Below, piece by piece: positions 16,650-25,632 of a stretch of DNA of 64,000 nucleotides. Location: NCBI GenBank assembly GCA_029007785.1, contig JAQXIM010000038.1:1-64000 (forward strand), in the 5' to 3' direction. Below the pieces are notes generated by a model. The model made no database searches, was not told the origin of the DNA, and worked only from the letters and a program-made list of their open reading frames with translations. The translations under genes and the position numbers were made by a program. The stretch comes from Clostridiales bacterium (GTDB lineage: Bacteria > Bacillota > Clostridia > Lachnospirales > Lachnospiraceae). The first letter of the stretch is position 1, and each line of letters begins with the position of its first letter.

Positions 16650-19600
16650 GGCTCTCCTCCTCCATTTTTTTCCAGATTTCTTCCTTCTTTAATTCTCTCG
16701 TTTTGTTGTAGTGATAACCATCGATTCGTGGATCAAATTCACAGATTCCGGCAAAAGAACAATAATCACAGCCGGTATGACCTTTTTTCTTATAGGGATA
16801 AGAGGAAATATTTCCATCAAGAATTTCACGTCCAAACTGACGAATTTTATGTCTCACATATTTTTGCAGCTGACGGAATTGATCTTCCGTCGCTTTATCA
16901 CCGGTTACTGCTTTCTGATGTTCCAAAGGGGCACCGCCGTGAGACAGTCCACGGAAAGTTAATTCCCGCAGCATTTTTTCTTCCCTCTTCTCTTTTGGAA
17001 TCATGGTCTCCAGTTCCATGAGGGGATCCTCTACGGTATAGTAATACATGCCTGCCGGAACCGCTGTTTTACCAGGATACTTGACGGAAGCATATTCCAT
17101 GGCAGCATTCATATAAAGAGGAAGCTGGAGCTGGAGTCCCTGATATACGGCATTGAGATCAAAACGGGAAGCTGATGTCTTATAATCAATAATTCGAAGA
17201 TAAACCTTATCCTCTTCCATATATATATCCAGCCGATCCACAATTCCGCGAAGAATCATCTGTTCTTCCTGGGAAAGCGGGATTTTCATGGAGGAGGATG
17301 TCCATCCATCGAAATACAATTCCATGGCTTCCGGTCGGAAATCTTCTTCTGACAGCATACGACAAAGAGCCCAGATGGTTCTTCCCGCAATTTCTTTCCA
17401 TCGATGCTTCAGATAGCGATTACCGGCACTTTCGTCCATGATATCAAAATTACCCTCCTGAGAAGCCCTCAGATAGGAATCTTCCAGTATTTCCTCCCTT
17501 TCTTCCTCCGTCAGTTCACGGAAGGATACATGACGTTTTCTGCAAAGAGTGAAAAAGATTTCCAATACTTTATGGAAGAAGCTTCCCCGATCAGAACCGG
17601 TGAACTCATGAGTTCGCCGTTCTGTCAATCCCAGTCCATATTTCAAAAACTGAGCATAAGCACAGGATGCATACTGTTCCATCCTTGTTACACTTCCAAT
17701 CAATTCATTTCCATAAAGAATTACAGCTGTATTTCTGGAAATCGAACTTCCTTCATAGACGGTAAAGGAAGAATCCAGGATTCTCTTCATTCGGTCCGGA
17801 TTCTTCTCCTCATACAAACATTGAGCCAGATTCCAGATCTCCCCGGACTCTTCCTTTTTAAGAGAATCCATATGAGACGCCATGGTTTGCCAGGCACTGG
17901 AGACTGTGGTAATCTGATCCCATACATCCCGCTTCTCTCCATCCTGAATGGTAAATTCGGGAAATACCATTTTCAGATAGCGACTCAAATAGGATGGCTT
18001 TTGAGAAGAGCCATCCATTCCCAATTTGCTCATGGAAAGATAGAGTCTGCAGGAAGGTTTCGTAAATAAGGTATACAGATAAAAGCGCTCTTGTCCCGAT
18101 AATGTTTCAGCCGACGGTGCCATATTCAGATGAGATCGCAGCAGAATATCTCGTTCTTCTTCCGATAAGATTCCGCCGGAAACGGGAGGTTTCGGAATTT
18201 TACCATCATTGAAGCCCAAAACAATCAGCACACGAATATTGGTGAGACGGCTTCGCATAACGTCTCCGGCAATGACCTGATCCAGGGTTGCCGGAATCAT
18301 ACCAATACGAGCCTCAGAAAGGCCTGCATCCAGAATTTCAGAAAACTCCTGCCAGGTTATCTTTTCATCTCCAAGTAAGCAATCCATTTGACAGAGAATA
18401 TCATCCAAAAAATCATAGACTTTATGATATTCTTCTTTTAAAACAGTTTTTTCCAAAGGCAGCTCATCTGCCATCTGTTCCATTTGTTCTCTTCCCCGGA
18501 CGAGTTCCATCATCCGGCAAATCGCTTTCGTTTTTTCCTTTACCGTGATATTATTCGATTTTTCCAATTCTAAAAGAGGAGAAAGACTAAACAAAAATTT
18601 TTCACGGTTCTTGTTAATTTCCTGGATATCATCTGCTTCCTCTTCGGAAACTTTCTCCCAGTTTTGCTCCCACTGCCTGCGGCCGCGAATTCCCCAGGCA
18701 AGGCAATACTGATCCAATAAATCCGTTTCTTCCTGAGTCAGAACGGAGAGTCCGCTCCGAAGACAGCGGAATACAGCTTCATAGGAAAATCCATTCTCTA
18801 AAGTCTGAACAGCACTTCTTATATATTCCACCAGCGGATTTCCAAGAATGCCTTTTTTGCGATCAAGAAAAATGGGAATGCCGGCCCGACGGAATGAGCT
18901 TTCCAAATAAGGACGGTATTCCTCCAGATCACCTGTCACCACTGCAATTTCCCGATACCGATATCCATTCTGAATCAGCTGATGAATCAATGATGCTGCG
19001 TAATCTGCTTCTTCTGATGGATTTCTCATCATCATGGCAGAAATATGATGGATTTCTCCTGACATTTTGCATGGATTCTCCGGTCGGAGAAATCCTTCAG
19101 CCAAACAAATCAGTTCCTGGGACTCATAACGATGCATCTTTGTCAGAAAGACTGACTGAGATGAAATTCCTGCCTGTGATGCCAATTCATTGCAGGCAGA
19201 AATGGCAGTCCGGCTCATATAAAACAGATCTTCTTCCCTCATATCCTTCTCTGCCTCTTTCTCAGGAAGAAGAAAGGCCATGGAAATAGAATCGGCCTTC
19301 AGAAATATGGTCTGAAGAATCTGAAATTGTACGGAAGTAAATCCTGTAAAATTGTCAAAGGCTACCACCGCATGGTCAAGATAGGATGAACGGGGCAGAA
19401 CCGATGCCAATCGTGGAAGCAGTTCCTCGGCCACCATAGAATCCTTCCCAAGTGCTTCACGAAAGGAATGATAAATGATTTCCAGATCATGAAGCTTATG
19501 ATTCAACAAAGGATATTCGGTCAATTCCTTCTTCCGTTCATTCAAATCCTTCTCTGTGATTCCATATTCATAGAATTCTGAAAGAATACCCATAAGACGA

Positions 19601-19959
19601 CTGATAAAACCAGGTTTTCTTATATTTCGGCGGAAAACGGATAATTGGCCGCTTTTCTCCTGAGAAATTTTCCGAAGCAGCATATTTTTTCCCAATTCGG
19701 TTAAAATCGGTGGATTTTCCTGCCCCAAGTCATTAAAAACACGATGGGCCAGACGCTCAAAACTCAAAACATCAATATTCAGAACCGCATGGCGGGGATG
19801 AAGTCTTACCACATCCCTTTGCGTCTGCATGGTAAACTGCTCCGGAACCAGAATCACATGACGCTGATCCGGATGAGATTCTGCAGAAGCAATCAGATCT
19901 GTCAGAAGTCTTGTTGTTTTCCCCGTACCCGGTCCCCCTAAAAGATATGTTAGTGACAT
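16609..19959 (-). CDS. addB: ATP-dependent helicase/nuclease subunit B
   Basis: A 1116-residue partner of AddA. The N-terminus carries a Walker A motif (LLGGPGTGKTT). The C-terminal RecB-like nuclease domain has IDYKTSASRFD and the four iron-sulfur cysteines: one upstream in ASCAYAQFLKYGLGL and three in GCDYCSFAGIC. Length and motif order are those of AddB. AAAGGTGG lies 6 nt before the ATG. It is first in the addB-addA operon. Confidence 0.97.
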   Translation of the reverse strand: MSLTYLLGGPGTGKTTRLLTDLIASAESHPDQRHVILVPEQFTMQTQRDVVRLHPRHAVLNIDVLSFERLAHRVFNDLGQENPPILTELGKNMLLRKISQEKSGQLSVFRRNIRKPGFISRLMGILSEFYEYGITEKDLNERKKELTEYPLLNHKLHDLEIIYHSFREALGKDSMVAEELLPRLASVLPRSSYLDHAVVAFDNFTGFTSVQFQILQTIFLKADSISMAFLLPEKEAEKDMREEDLFYMSRTAISACNELASQAGISSQSVFLTKMHRYESQELICLAEGFLRPENPCKMSGEIHHISAMMMRNPSEEADYAASLIHQLIQNGYRYREIAVVTGDLEEYRPYLESSFRRAGIPIFLDRKKGILGNPLVEYIRSAVQTLENGFSYEAVFRCLRSGLSVLTQEETDLLDQYCLAWGIRGRRQWEQNWEKVSEEEADDIQEINKNREKFLFSLSPLLELEKSNNITVKEKTKAICRMMELVRGREQMEQMADELPLEKTVLKEEYHKVYDFLDDILCQMDCLLGDEKITWQEFSEILDAGLSEARIGMIPATLDQVIAGDVMRSRLTNIRVLIVLGFNDGKIPKPPVSGGILSEEERDILLRSHLNMAPSAETLSGQERFYLYTLFTKPSCRLYLSMSKLGMDGSSQKPSYLSRYLKMVFPEFTIQDGEKRDVWDQITTVSSAWQTMASHMDSLKKEESGEIWNLAQCLYEEKNPDRMKRILDSSFTVYEGSSISRNTAVILYGNELIGSVTRMEQYASCAYAQFLKYGLGLTERRTHEFTGSDRGSFFHKVLEIFFTLCRKRHVSFRELTEEEREEILEDSYLRASQEGNFDIMDESAGNRYLKHRWKEIAGRTIWALCRMLSEEDFRPEAMELYFDGWTSSSMKIPLSQEEQMILRGIVDRLDIYMEEDKVYLRIIDYKTSASRFDLNAVYQGLQLQLPLYMNAAMEYASVKYPGKTAVPAGMYYYTVEDPLMELETMIPKEKREEKMLRELTFRGLSHGGAPLEHQKAVTGDKATEDQFRQLQKYVRHKIRQFGREILDGNISSYPYKKKGHTGCDYCSFAGICEFDPRIDGYHYNKTRELKKEEIWKKMEEESHGDTVDDGTAAGN

Positions 19960-20075
19960 GAAAAACCACCTTTCTTACATGAATTGCAAAAATACTGCTG
20001 CTCTTTTTATATGTGATTTCCGTCTTCTTTGAATTTATTCTTCGTTCATACATGGTAGTATACCATAAAACATGG

Positions 20076-20123
20076 AAAAAGGCATCTTCACTGCTCCTTC
20101 CAAGAAACATAAGATGCCTTTTC
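20076..20123 (-). terminator. intrinsic terminator after the KamA-family gene
   Basis: Arms AAAAGGCATCTT and AAGATGCCTTTTT with a 23-nt loop, T-run on the minus strand. 19960-20133 holds nothing else recognisable. Confidence 0.8.
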
Positions 20124-20133
20124 TTCTATTCTG

Positions 20134-21249
20134 TTATCCGGTGCATCCATTTAAAGAATCATCCAGCCAGGTATCTTCTTCTGTTAGTTTCCGGCGGAAT
20201 ATACGACACTGATTTTCCGGAAGCTTCGATTGATGGAACTTAAACAAAGTGTAACCATCCTCATCCATGCCCAGAATTTCAATTTTTCCTTCGGGATGGC
20301 TCAGTGCAAAGCGAACTGCTTTGCCGAATCCATTCTGCATACTTTTTGCCTGATCTACAATACGAATTCCTTCCTGAATGGGGATCTGAAACTGTCCTTT
20401 CACTCCGGTAACCGGACGACATTGGAAAAGATAATAAGGAACTACACCGATCTGTGTTAAGTGAGATAAAAGAGCCGCAAGTACATCCGGATCATCATTT
20501 ACACCTTTCAGCAGCACTGTCTGATTGCGGATCTGTACTCCACGTTCCATCATACATTGAAGAGCACGAATGGAATCTTCTGTGATTTCTCTTGGATGAT
20601 TAAATTGAGTAACGATGTAAATGGATTTCTTTTTAGCATAAGCTGAAAAAATCTGAAGAAATTCCGGATCATCATAGATTCTTTCCGGCAAAGTTATCGG
20701 AACGCGAGTGCCAAAACGAATATAATTAAGCTGAGGAAGGGACGTCATTTCCTTCAAATATCGTTCAATAATGTCATTGGTATTCAGAAAAGCATCTCCT
20801 CCGGAAATCAATACATTATTAACCTCCGGATGGGCCCGGATATAAGCAACCGCTTCATCCACTCTTTGATTTAATGCTTCTTTCGAAAGTCCAACCATTC
20901 GCTTTCGAAAACAATGACGGCAATACATGGCACAACGGTTGGTGGAAAGCAGCAAAACCGTTTCTTTATATTTGTGCTGAAGACCATCCTGCTTTGTGTT
21001 TGTCTCTTCTCCGCTGGTATCCGGAGATCCTCCATCGTCAAATTCCTGAAAGGAGGGAATACACATTCGTGCGATGGGGTCATTGGGATCTTTAGGATCA
21101 ATCAGCGAGAAATAATAAGGGGTAATCATCATAGGATATTTCTCAATTACCTTAGCACAGGCAGCTTCTTCCTCCGAACTCAAATTCAAAATCGGTGCCA
21201 ATTGCTCTGCGGTTCGTATGCTTTTTCTTAATTCATCTTGCCATTTCAT
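20134..21249 (-). CDS. KamA-family radical SAM protein (lysine 2,3-aminomutase-like)
   Basis: A radical SAM enzyme of 371 residues with the cluster motif in CAMYCRHCFRKR and the aminomutase-like LISGGDAFL, IRFGTRVP and QFNHPREIT segments. Near the C-terminus SHPEGKIEIL is in the place of the PLP-lysine motif PGGGGK of true lysine aminomutases; a lysine is kept but the glycine run is not. It is about 45 residues shorter than KamA. It may be a lysine- or glutamate-type aminomutase or an EpmB-like enzyme; the substrate is unknown. GAGGTGG lies 5 nt before the ATG. It is monocistronic. Confidence 0.85.
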   Translation of the reverse strand: MKWQDELRKSIRTAEQLAPILNLSSEEEAACAKVIEKYPMMITPYYFSLIDPKDPNDPIARMCIPSFQEFDDGGSPDTSGEETNTKQDGLQHKYKETVLLLSTNRCAMYCRHCFRKRMVGLSKEALNQRVDEAVAYIRAHPEVNNVLISGGDAFLNTNDIIERYLKEMTSLPQLNYIRFGTRVPITLPERIYDDPEFLQIFSAYAKKKSIYIVTQFNHPREITEDSIRALQCMMERGVQIRNQTVLLKGVNDDPDVLAALLSHLTQIGVVPYYLFQCRPVTGVKGQFQIPIQEGIRIVDQAKSMQNGFGKAVRFALSHPEGKIEILGMDEDGYTLFKFHQSKLPENQCRIFRRKLTEEDTWLDDSLNGCTG

Positions 21250-21456
21250 ACAAGCCACCTCTTTCTTATATTTATCTCATATATATAATTAATGCTATCA
21301 TATTATATTTTTAGATACAATTAACAAACCGTGGACGAAAGATTAAATTTCTGAAAACTTTTCATATAGAAAGACTATTCATTTGCCGTAGTTATCGATT
21401 GTCATATCGGGACTTGAAGCTGCATACAATGAAGAAAGGAAGGGAGGCTATCATCC

Positions 21457-21885
21457 ATGAGTTCTCGCACCAATATTATCGTTCTCCGCCTGAAAGAAAT
21501 CATCTATACTCTGATTTTCCTTGCATTTGCAATCTTCCTTGTTTATTTGATGATTCATATGTTCAAAGATTCAGAAGAACCTTCATTAAATACATCCTCT
21601 CTTTACAAACCTGGAATTTATACTACAGAAATGAGTCTGGGAAATCATACGGTGAATGTGGAAGTGACAGTAGACGAAAATCATATCAATGGTATTTGCT
21701 TTACTAATCTGTCTGATTCTGTCACTGCCATGTATCCTCTTATGGAACCAGCCATGGAAAATCTGGAAAGTCAGATTCTATCGGCTCAAAATCTTGAAGA
21801 TATCAGCTATGATGAAGGAAGCAAATATACTTCTTCTGCCCTTCTTGCAGTGATCGAGGAAACTCTTGCGAAAGCAAAAAAATAA
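21457..21885 (+). CDS. FMN_bind-like single-span membrane protein
   Basis: A 142-residue protein with one N-terminal membrane helix (about 14-34) and an outer domain resembling FMN_bind: PGIYTTEMSLGNHTVNVEVTV, then DENHINGI, and the C-terminal EGSKYTSSALLAVIEETLAKA. In flavinylated FMN_bind proteins this last segment reads S(T)GAT with the Thr linked to FMN; here that Thr position appears to be Lys. It may bind flavin non-covalently or not at all. GGGAGG precedes the ATG. It stands alone, with its own terminator. 21250-21456 is AT-rich with no other clear feature. Confidence 0.7.
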   Translation: MSSRTNIIVLRLKEIIYTLIFLAFAIFLVYLMIHMFKDSEEPSLNTSSLYKPGIYTTEMSLGNHTVNVEVTVDENHINGICFTNLSDSVTAMYPLMEPAMENLESQILSAQNLEDISYDEGSKYTSSALLAVIEETLAKAKK

Positions 21886-21887
21886 TG

Positions 21888-21963
21888 AAAAAGCTCCCTT
21901 TCTCAGAGATGCAGTCCGGTATCCTACCCATTACTGCTGCTCTCTGAAAAAAGGAGCTTTTTA
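21888..21963 (+). terminator. long-stem terminator
   Basis: Outer arms AAAAAGCTCC and GGAGCTTTTT enclose inner complementary segments (CTCAGAGA/TCTCTGA, GCAG/CTGC), followed by a T-rich stretch. It could act in both directions. Confidence 0.8.
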
Positions 21964-22091
21964 TTATTTATCGATCGATTTTCTTAGTATGGAGCATATC
22001 TGCCCATTCTTATACTATCATGTATTTTCATGAAGGCATGAAAACATAGAAACATGAAGGCATAATCCTTTTAGACTTATATAAAAGGATA

Positions 22092-23267
22092 TTAGTGGTG
22101 GAACAGACGAATGCCAACAAAGGACATTATCATATCGTAACGATCACAGGTTTCAATTACATTATCATCACGAACGGAACCGCCGGCCTCTGCCACATAT
22201 TTTACGCCGCTCTTATGAGCTCTTTCGATGTTATCACCGAAGGGGAAGAATGCGTCGGAACCAAGAGCAACATCACTCATATGAGTTAACCATTCTTTTC
22301 TTTCCTCACGGGTAAACTCTTCCGGTTTTTCCGTAAATACATTCTGCCAAGCACCATCACGAAGTACATCTTCACAATCATCAGAAATATATACATCGAT
22401 GGCATTGTCGCGGTCAGGACGTCTGACATCTGCCTTAAAAGGAAGATTCAGTACCTTAGGATTCTGACGAAGGAACCAGTTATCTGCCTTATTGCCGGCA
22501 AGACGAGTACAATGAACACGAGACTGCTGTCCGGCACCAATACCAATGGCCTGTCCTCCCTTTGCATAGCAAACAGAGTTGGACTGGGTATATTTCAGAG
22601 TAATCATAGCAACCATCAGATCACGAATTGCACTCTCGGTCATATCCTTATTCTTGGTGGGAATATTATTCAGGAACATTTCTTTCGTAATCTTATAATC
22701 ATTCCGCTTCTGCTCAAAGGTAATACCAAATACTTCCTTGGTCTCCAGTTCTTCAGGACGATAATTCGTATCCATCTTCATAACCAGATAATTACCTTTT
22801 CTCTTTCCTTTCAGAATCTGAAGGGCTTCTTCCGAATAGGAAGGAGCAATGACACCATCAGATACTTCACGGGCAAGGAAAGAAGCGGTTGCAGCATCAC
22901 ACTCATCGGAAAGGGCAACGAAGTCACCATAAGAAGACATACGATCTGCTCCTCTTGCTCGAATGTAAGCGATGGACATGGGAGTAAGTTCAACACCTTC
23001 AACAAAATAAATCTGTTCTTCAACGGGACTGAGCGGCACCGATACAGCAGCGCCGGCGGGGCTTACATGCTTGAAGGAAGCAGCTGCCGGAAGTCCAGTG
23101 GCTTCTTTCAATTCCTGAACCAACTGCCAGCTGTTGAAAGCATCCAGCAAATTAATATAACCAGGCTTTCCGTTCAATACTTCAAAGGGAAGATCTCCCT
23201 CTTTCATAAATACTCTTGCAGGTTTCTGATTCGGGTTACATCCGTACTTTAATTCCATCTCGTTCAT
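22092..23267 (-). CDS. purH: stand-alone AICAR transformylase
   Basis: Catalyses formylation of AICAR to FAICAR with 10-formyl-tetrahydrofolate, the ninth step of purine synthesis. The 391-residue protein holds only the transformylase part of PurH: MELKYGCNPNQKP at the start, the catalytic Lys-His in AAASFKHVSPAGAAV, YTQSNSVCYAKGGQ and SDAFFPFGDNIERA. The IMP cyclohydrolase domain is missing, so another protein must close the ring. ATG 23267 has AGGAG 7 nt upstream; the open frame further up runs through the riboswitch and is not coding. Regulated by the ZTP riboswitch. Confidence 0.95.
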   Translation of the reverse strand: MNEMELKYGCNPNQKPARVFMKEGDLPFEVLNGKPGYINLLDAFNSWQLVQELKEATGLPAAASFKHVSPAGAAVSVPLSPVEEQIYFVEGVELTPMSIAYIRARGADRMSSYGDFVALSDECDAATASFLAREVSDGVIAPSYSEEALQILKGKRKGNYLVMKMDTNYRPEELETKEVFGITFEQKRNDYKITKEMFLNNIPTKNKDMTESAIRDLMVAMITLKYTQSNSVCYAKGGQAIGIGAGQQSRVHCTRLAGNKADNWFLRQNPKVLNLPFKADVRRPDRDNAIDVYISDDCEDVLRDGAWQNVFTEKPEEFTREERKEWLTHMSDVALGSDAFFPFGDNIERAHKSGVKYVAEAGGSVRDDNVIETCDRYDMIMSFVGIRLFHH

Positions 23268-23334
23268 GTATACTCTCCTTTTTTGACAGGCAGGGCTTAT
23301 TTCTATACAGAAGTAAAGAAAAGCCCACTCCTTG

Positions 23335-23408
23335 GACATCATGCCCAGACGGTCGGCTTTCAAGGTTATGCTCCACGTGGTCGATTCCACTTCCGTCAGT
23401 CGCATAAC
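23335..23408 (-). ncRNA. ZTP riboswitch (pfl motif)
   Basis: The minus-strand leader holds the two conserved blocks of the pfl motif: GCGACTGACGGAAGTGGAA and CCACGTGGAGCA, then, after a short linker, CCGACCGTCTGGGCA. It senses ZMP/ZTP, which accumulates when 10-formyl-THF is short. A hairpin with arms GGGCTT/AAGCCC follows before the ribosome site, without a T-run, so the expression platform is unclear. It lies just upstream of the AICAR transformylase gene, whose substrate is ZMP itself. Confidence 0.93.
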
Positions 23409-23415
23409 TATATTA

Positions 23416-23444
23416 AAACTACCAGATTATGTGCTTCATGTCAA
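23416..23444 (-). promoter_or_regulatory. promoter of the ZTP riboswitch and AICAR transformylase gene
   Basis: Minus strand TTGACA (23439-23444), 17 nt, TAGTTT (23416-23421), placing the transcript start next to the aptamer. Confidence 0.7.
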
Positions 23445-23446
23445 GT

Positions 23447-23523
23447 ACTCTTTTTCTTTAGTTTCCGTATGAACTCTTTTTCTTGAGTTTCCGTATGAAC
23501 TCTTTTTCTTGAGTTTCAGTATG
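23447..23523. repeat. three tandem 26-bp units upstream of the riboswitch promoter
   Basis: Units at 23447-23472, 23473-23498 and 23499-23523 differ at only a few positions, each starting ACTCTTTTTCTT and containing AGTTTC near the end. The array stops two bases from the -35 box. No spacers are present, so it is not a CRISPR array. Confidence 0.9.
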
Positions 23524-23544
23524 TTATGAACCAGTAGTAAATCA

Positions 23545-23566
23545 AGCCCCGGCCAAAGCCGGGGCT
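23545..23566. terminator. GC-rich hairpin downstream of nadE
   Basis: Perfect 9-bp stem AGCCCCGGC/GCCGGGGCT with a 4-nt loop. The T-run after it is weak on both strands. It lies about 85 bp past the nadE stop; 23567-23651 has nothing else visible. Confidence 0.65.
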
Positions 23567-23651
23567 AATGTCTTTTACAGGGGCTGTATTCGTATCAATT
23601 TTCACCTTAATTTTATGGTTTTTCAGAAAACCAATATGGGATGATCAAATT

Positions 23652-25598
23652 TTATACTATTTTTTCCTGCTCTTCCAGTTTTCTCAGTTCTTCCAGCCAG
23701 ATCGTACTGCAGGCATCGCTGGGCATTCTAAGATCTCCCCTGGGACTTACTGCAACAGAACCAACCTTTGGTCCATCCGGGAGACAGGAACGTTTGAACT
23801 GCTGAGTGAAGAACCTGCGATAAAAAGTATGGAGCCAATGAAGGATGGTATTTCTGCTGAATTTTCCTTCAAATGCCCGAACGGCTAAGCGATAGATCTT
23901 GGCAGGCGGAAAAGCGAAACGAAGCATATAATAAAGGAAAAAGTCATGCAGCTCATAGGGACCAACCAGATCTTCCGTTTTCTGTGAAATGGTTCCGTTT
24001 TCCGGGGGAAGAAGTTCCGGACTAACCGGTGTATCCAGAACATCTGCCAGAGTATCTGACAGTATACCATCACCGCAGGTATCTGCATAATAACGAACCA
24101 GATGACGAACCAGCGTCTTGGGAACTCCGGCATTGACTCCATACATGGACATATGATCCCCATTGTAGGTGGCCCATCCCAATGCCAATTCAGACATATC
24201 ACCTGTTCCAATGACCATTCCGCCTTTCTGGTTTGCCACATCCATGAGAATCTGGGTTCTCTCTCTTGCCTGGGAATTTTCATAGGTAACGTCATGAACC
24301 GATTCTTTCTGGCCAATATCACGAAAATGGATCCGAACCGCTTCCTGAATAGGAATTTCTGTCAGGGTTGCTCCTGTGGATTCTGCCATTCTGCATGCAT
24401 TCTGATAGGTTCGATCCGTCGTTCCAAAACAAGGCATGGTAATTGCCTGAATATTGGAACGAGGAATATTCAGATAATCAAAGGCTTTCACTGTTACAAG
24501 GAGTGCCAGAGTGGAATCCAAGCCTCCTGAGATACCGATCACGGCACACTGGGAATGGGTATGCTGAAGACGTTTGGCCAGACCCATTGACTGTATGGAA
24601 AGAATTTCTTCACAACGTTCCTCCCAATCATGCTTTGACTGGGGAACAAAGGGGGTCTGAGCAAAAACCCGGGTAAGCTTTGTTTCTGTCTGCTTTAATT
24701 CAAATTCTTCCGTCGTATACTCATCATCTCCACTGGGAATAAAGCTGGTACTGCGGCGCCGCTCATATTCCAGCTTATCCAGATCCAATTCGCCGTAAAT
24801 GATAGAAGTATGGAAACGAGGAGATTCACTCAGCAGAACACCGTCTTCAGCAATCATATTATGACCGCTGAAAACAAGATCCTGAGTCGATTCTCCTTCG
24901 CCAACGCTGGCGTAAATATATCCGCAGAGAAGACGTCCTGACTGTCCTGTCACCAGATCTCTGCGGTAAGCTGCTTTACCGGTGGACTCATTGCTGGCAG
25001 AACCATTAATGATTACCGTAGCTCCTGCCAAAGCATGACCGGTACTGGGAGGACAAGGACACCAAAGATCCTCACAGATTTCGGCTGCCAGAATCAGCTG
25101 AGGAAAGGTGGTGCATCGAAACAGAGTTTTTGTTCCCATGGGGATCATAATTTCATCTCCGTCACGATCTGTAAAAGGAATATAAATCGGCTCCTCCATG
25201 CCAGGAACAAAGTGACGGGCTTCATAAAATTCGCCATAATTTGGAATGATCCTTTTGGGAACCAATCCAAGAAGGTCTCCATGATTCATTGCCGCCATTA
25301 CATTATACAGCTTTCCGGCATACACCCAGGGCAGTCCTACGAATACAATGGCATCCAACCTTCTGGTAGCATCAAGAACTCTCCGAAATTCCATCTGAGT
25401 TCTGTCCAAAAGATGCTTTTGCAGAAAAAGATCACCGCAGGTATATCCGGTCATGACCAGTTCCGGATATACAAGGATTTTCGCACCATTTTTCACTGCC
25501 TGTTTCATCGTTTCAATTACTTGTTTTCCATTATATTCCGGATCAGCTACTCTGATATGAGGTGTGATGGCAGCTGCCTTAATAAATCCATCCTTCAT
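23652..25598 (-). CDS. nadE: glutamine-dependent NAD+ synthetase
   Basis: Converts nicotinate adenine dinucleotide to NAD+ using glutamine. The 648-residue protein has an N-terminal nitrilase-type glutaminase domain (Glu in VYPELVMTGY, Lys in LVPKRIIPNYGEFYE, Cys in AAEICEDLWCP) and a C-terminal ATP-pyrophosphatase synthetase domain with the P-loop GISGGLDSTLAL and MVIGTGDMSELALGWATY. Length and domain order match the clostridial two-domain enzyme. AAGGAGG precedes the ATG. Confidence 0.97.
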   Translation of the reverse strand: MKDGFIKAAAITPHIRVADPEYNGKQVIETMKQAVKNGAKILVYPELVMTGYTCGDLFLQKHLLDRTQMEFRRVLDATRRLDAIVFVGLPWVYAGKLYNVMAAMNHGDLLGLVPKRIIPNYGEFYEARHFVPGMEEPIYIPFTDRDGDEIMIPMGTKTLFRCTTFPQLILAAEICEDLWCPCPPSTGHALAGATVIINGSASNESTGKAAYRRDLVTGQSGRLLCGYIYASVGEGESTQDLVFSGHNMIAEDGVLLSESPRFHTSIIYGELDLDKLEYERRRSTSFIPSGDDEYTTEEFELKQTETKLTRVFAQTPFVPQSKHDWEERCEEILSIQSMGLAKRLQHTHSQCAVIGISGGLDSTLALLVTVKAFDYLNIPRSNIQAITMPCFGTTDRTYQNACRMAESTGATLTEIPIQEAVRIHFRDIGQKESVHDVTYENSQARERTQILMDVANQKGGMVIGTGDMSELALGWATYNGDHMSMYGVNAGVPKTLVRHLVRYYADTCGDGILSDTLADVLDTPVSPELLPPENGTISQKTEDLVGPYELHDFFLYYMLRFAFPPAKIYRLAVRAFEGKFSRNTILHWLHTFYRRFFTQQFKRSCLPDGPKVGSVAVSPRGDLRMPSDACSTIWLEELRKLEEQEKIV

Positions 25599-25632
25599 GG
25601 AATTCCTCCTTTTCCTTTCTGCTTACTCTTTT

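Noticed and set aside
23268-23405. Extended N-terminus for AICAR transformylase
   Set aside because: This stretch is the ZTP riboswitch and its expression platform; the ATG at 23267 has a good ribosome site and the family start.
23447-23523. Possible CRISPR array
   Set aside because: Units are contiguous, without spacers, and no cas genes are in the window. The same holds for 34-93.
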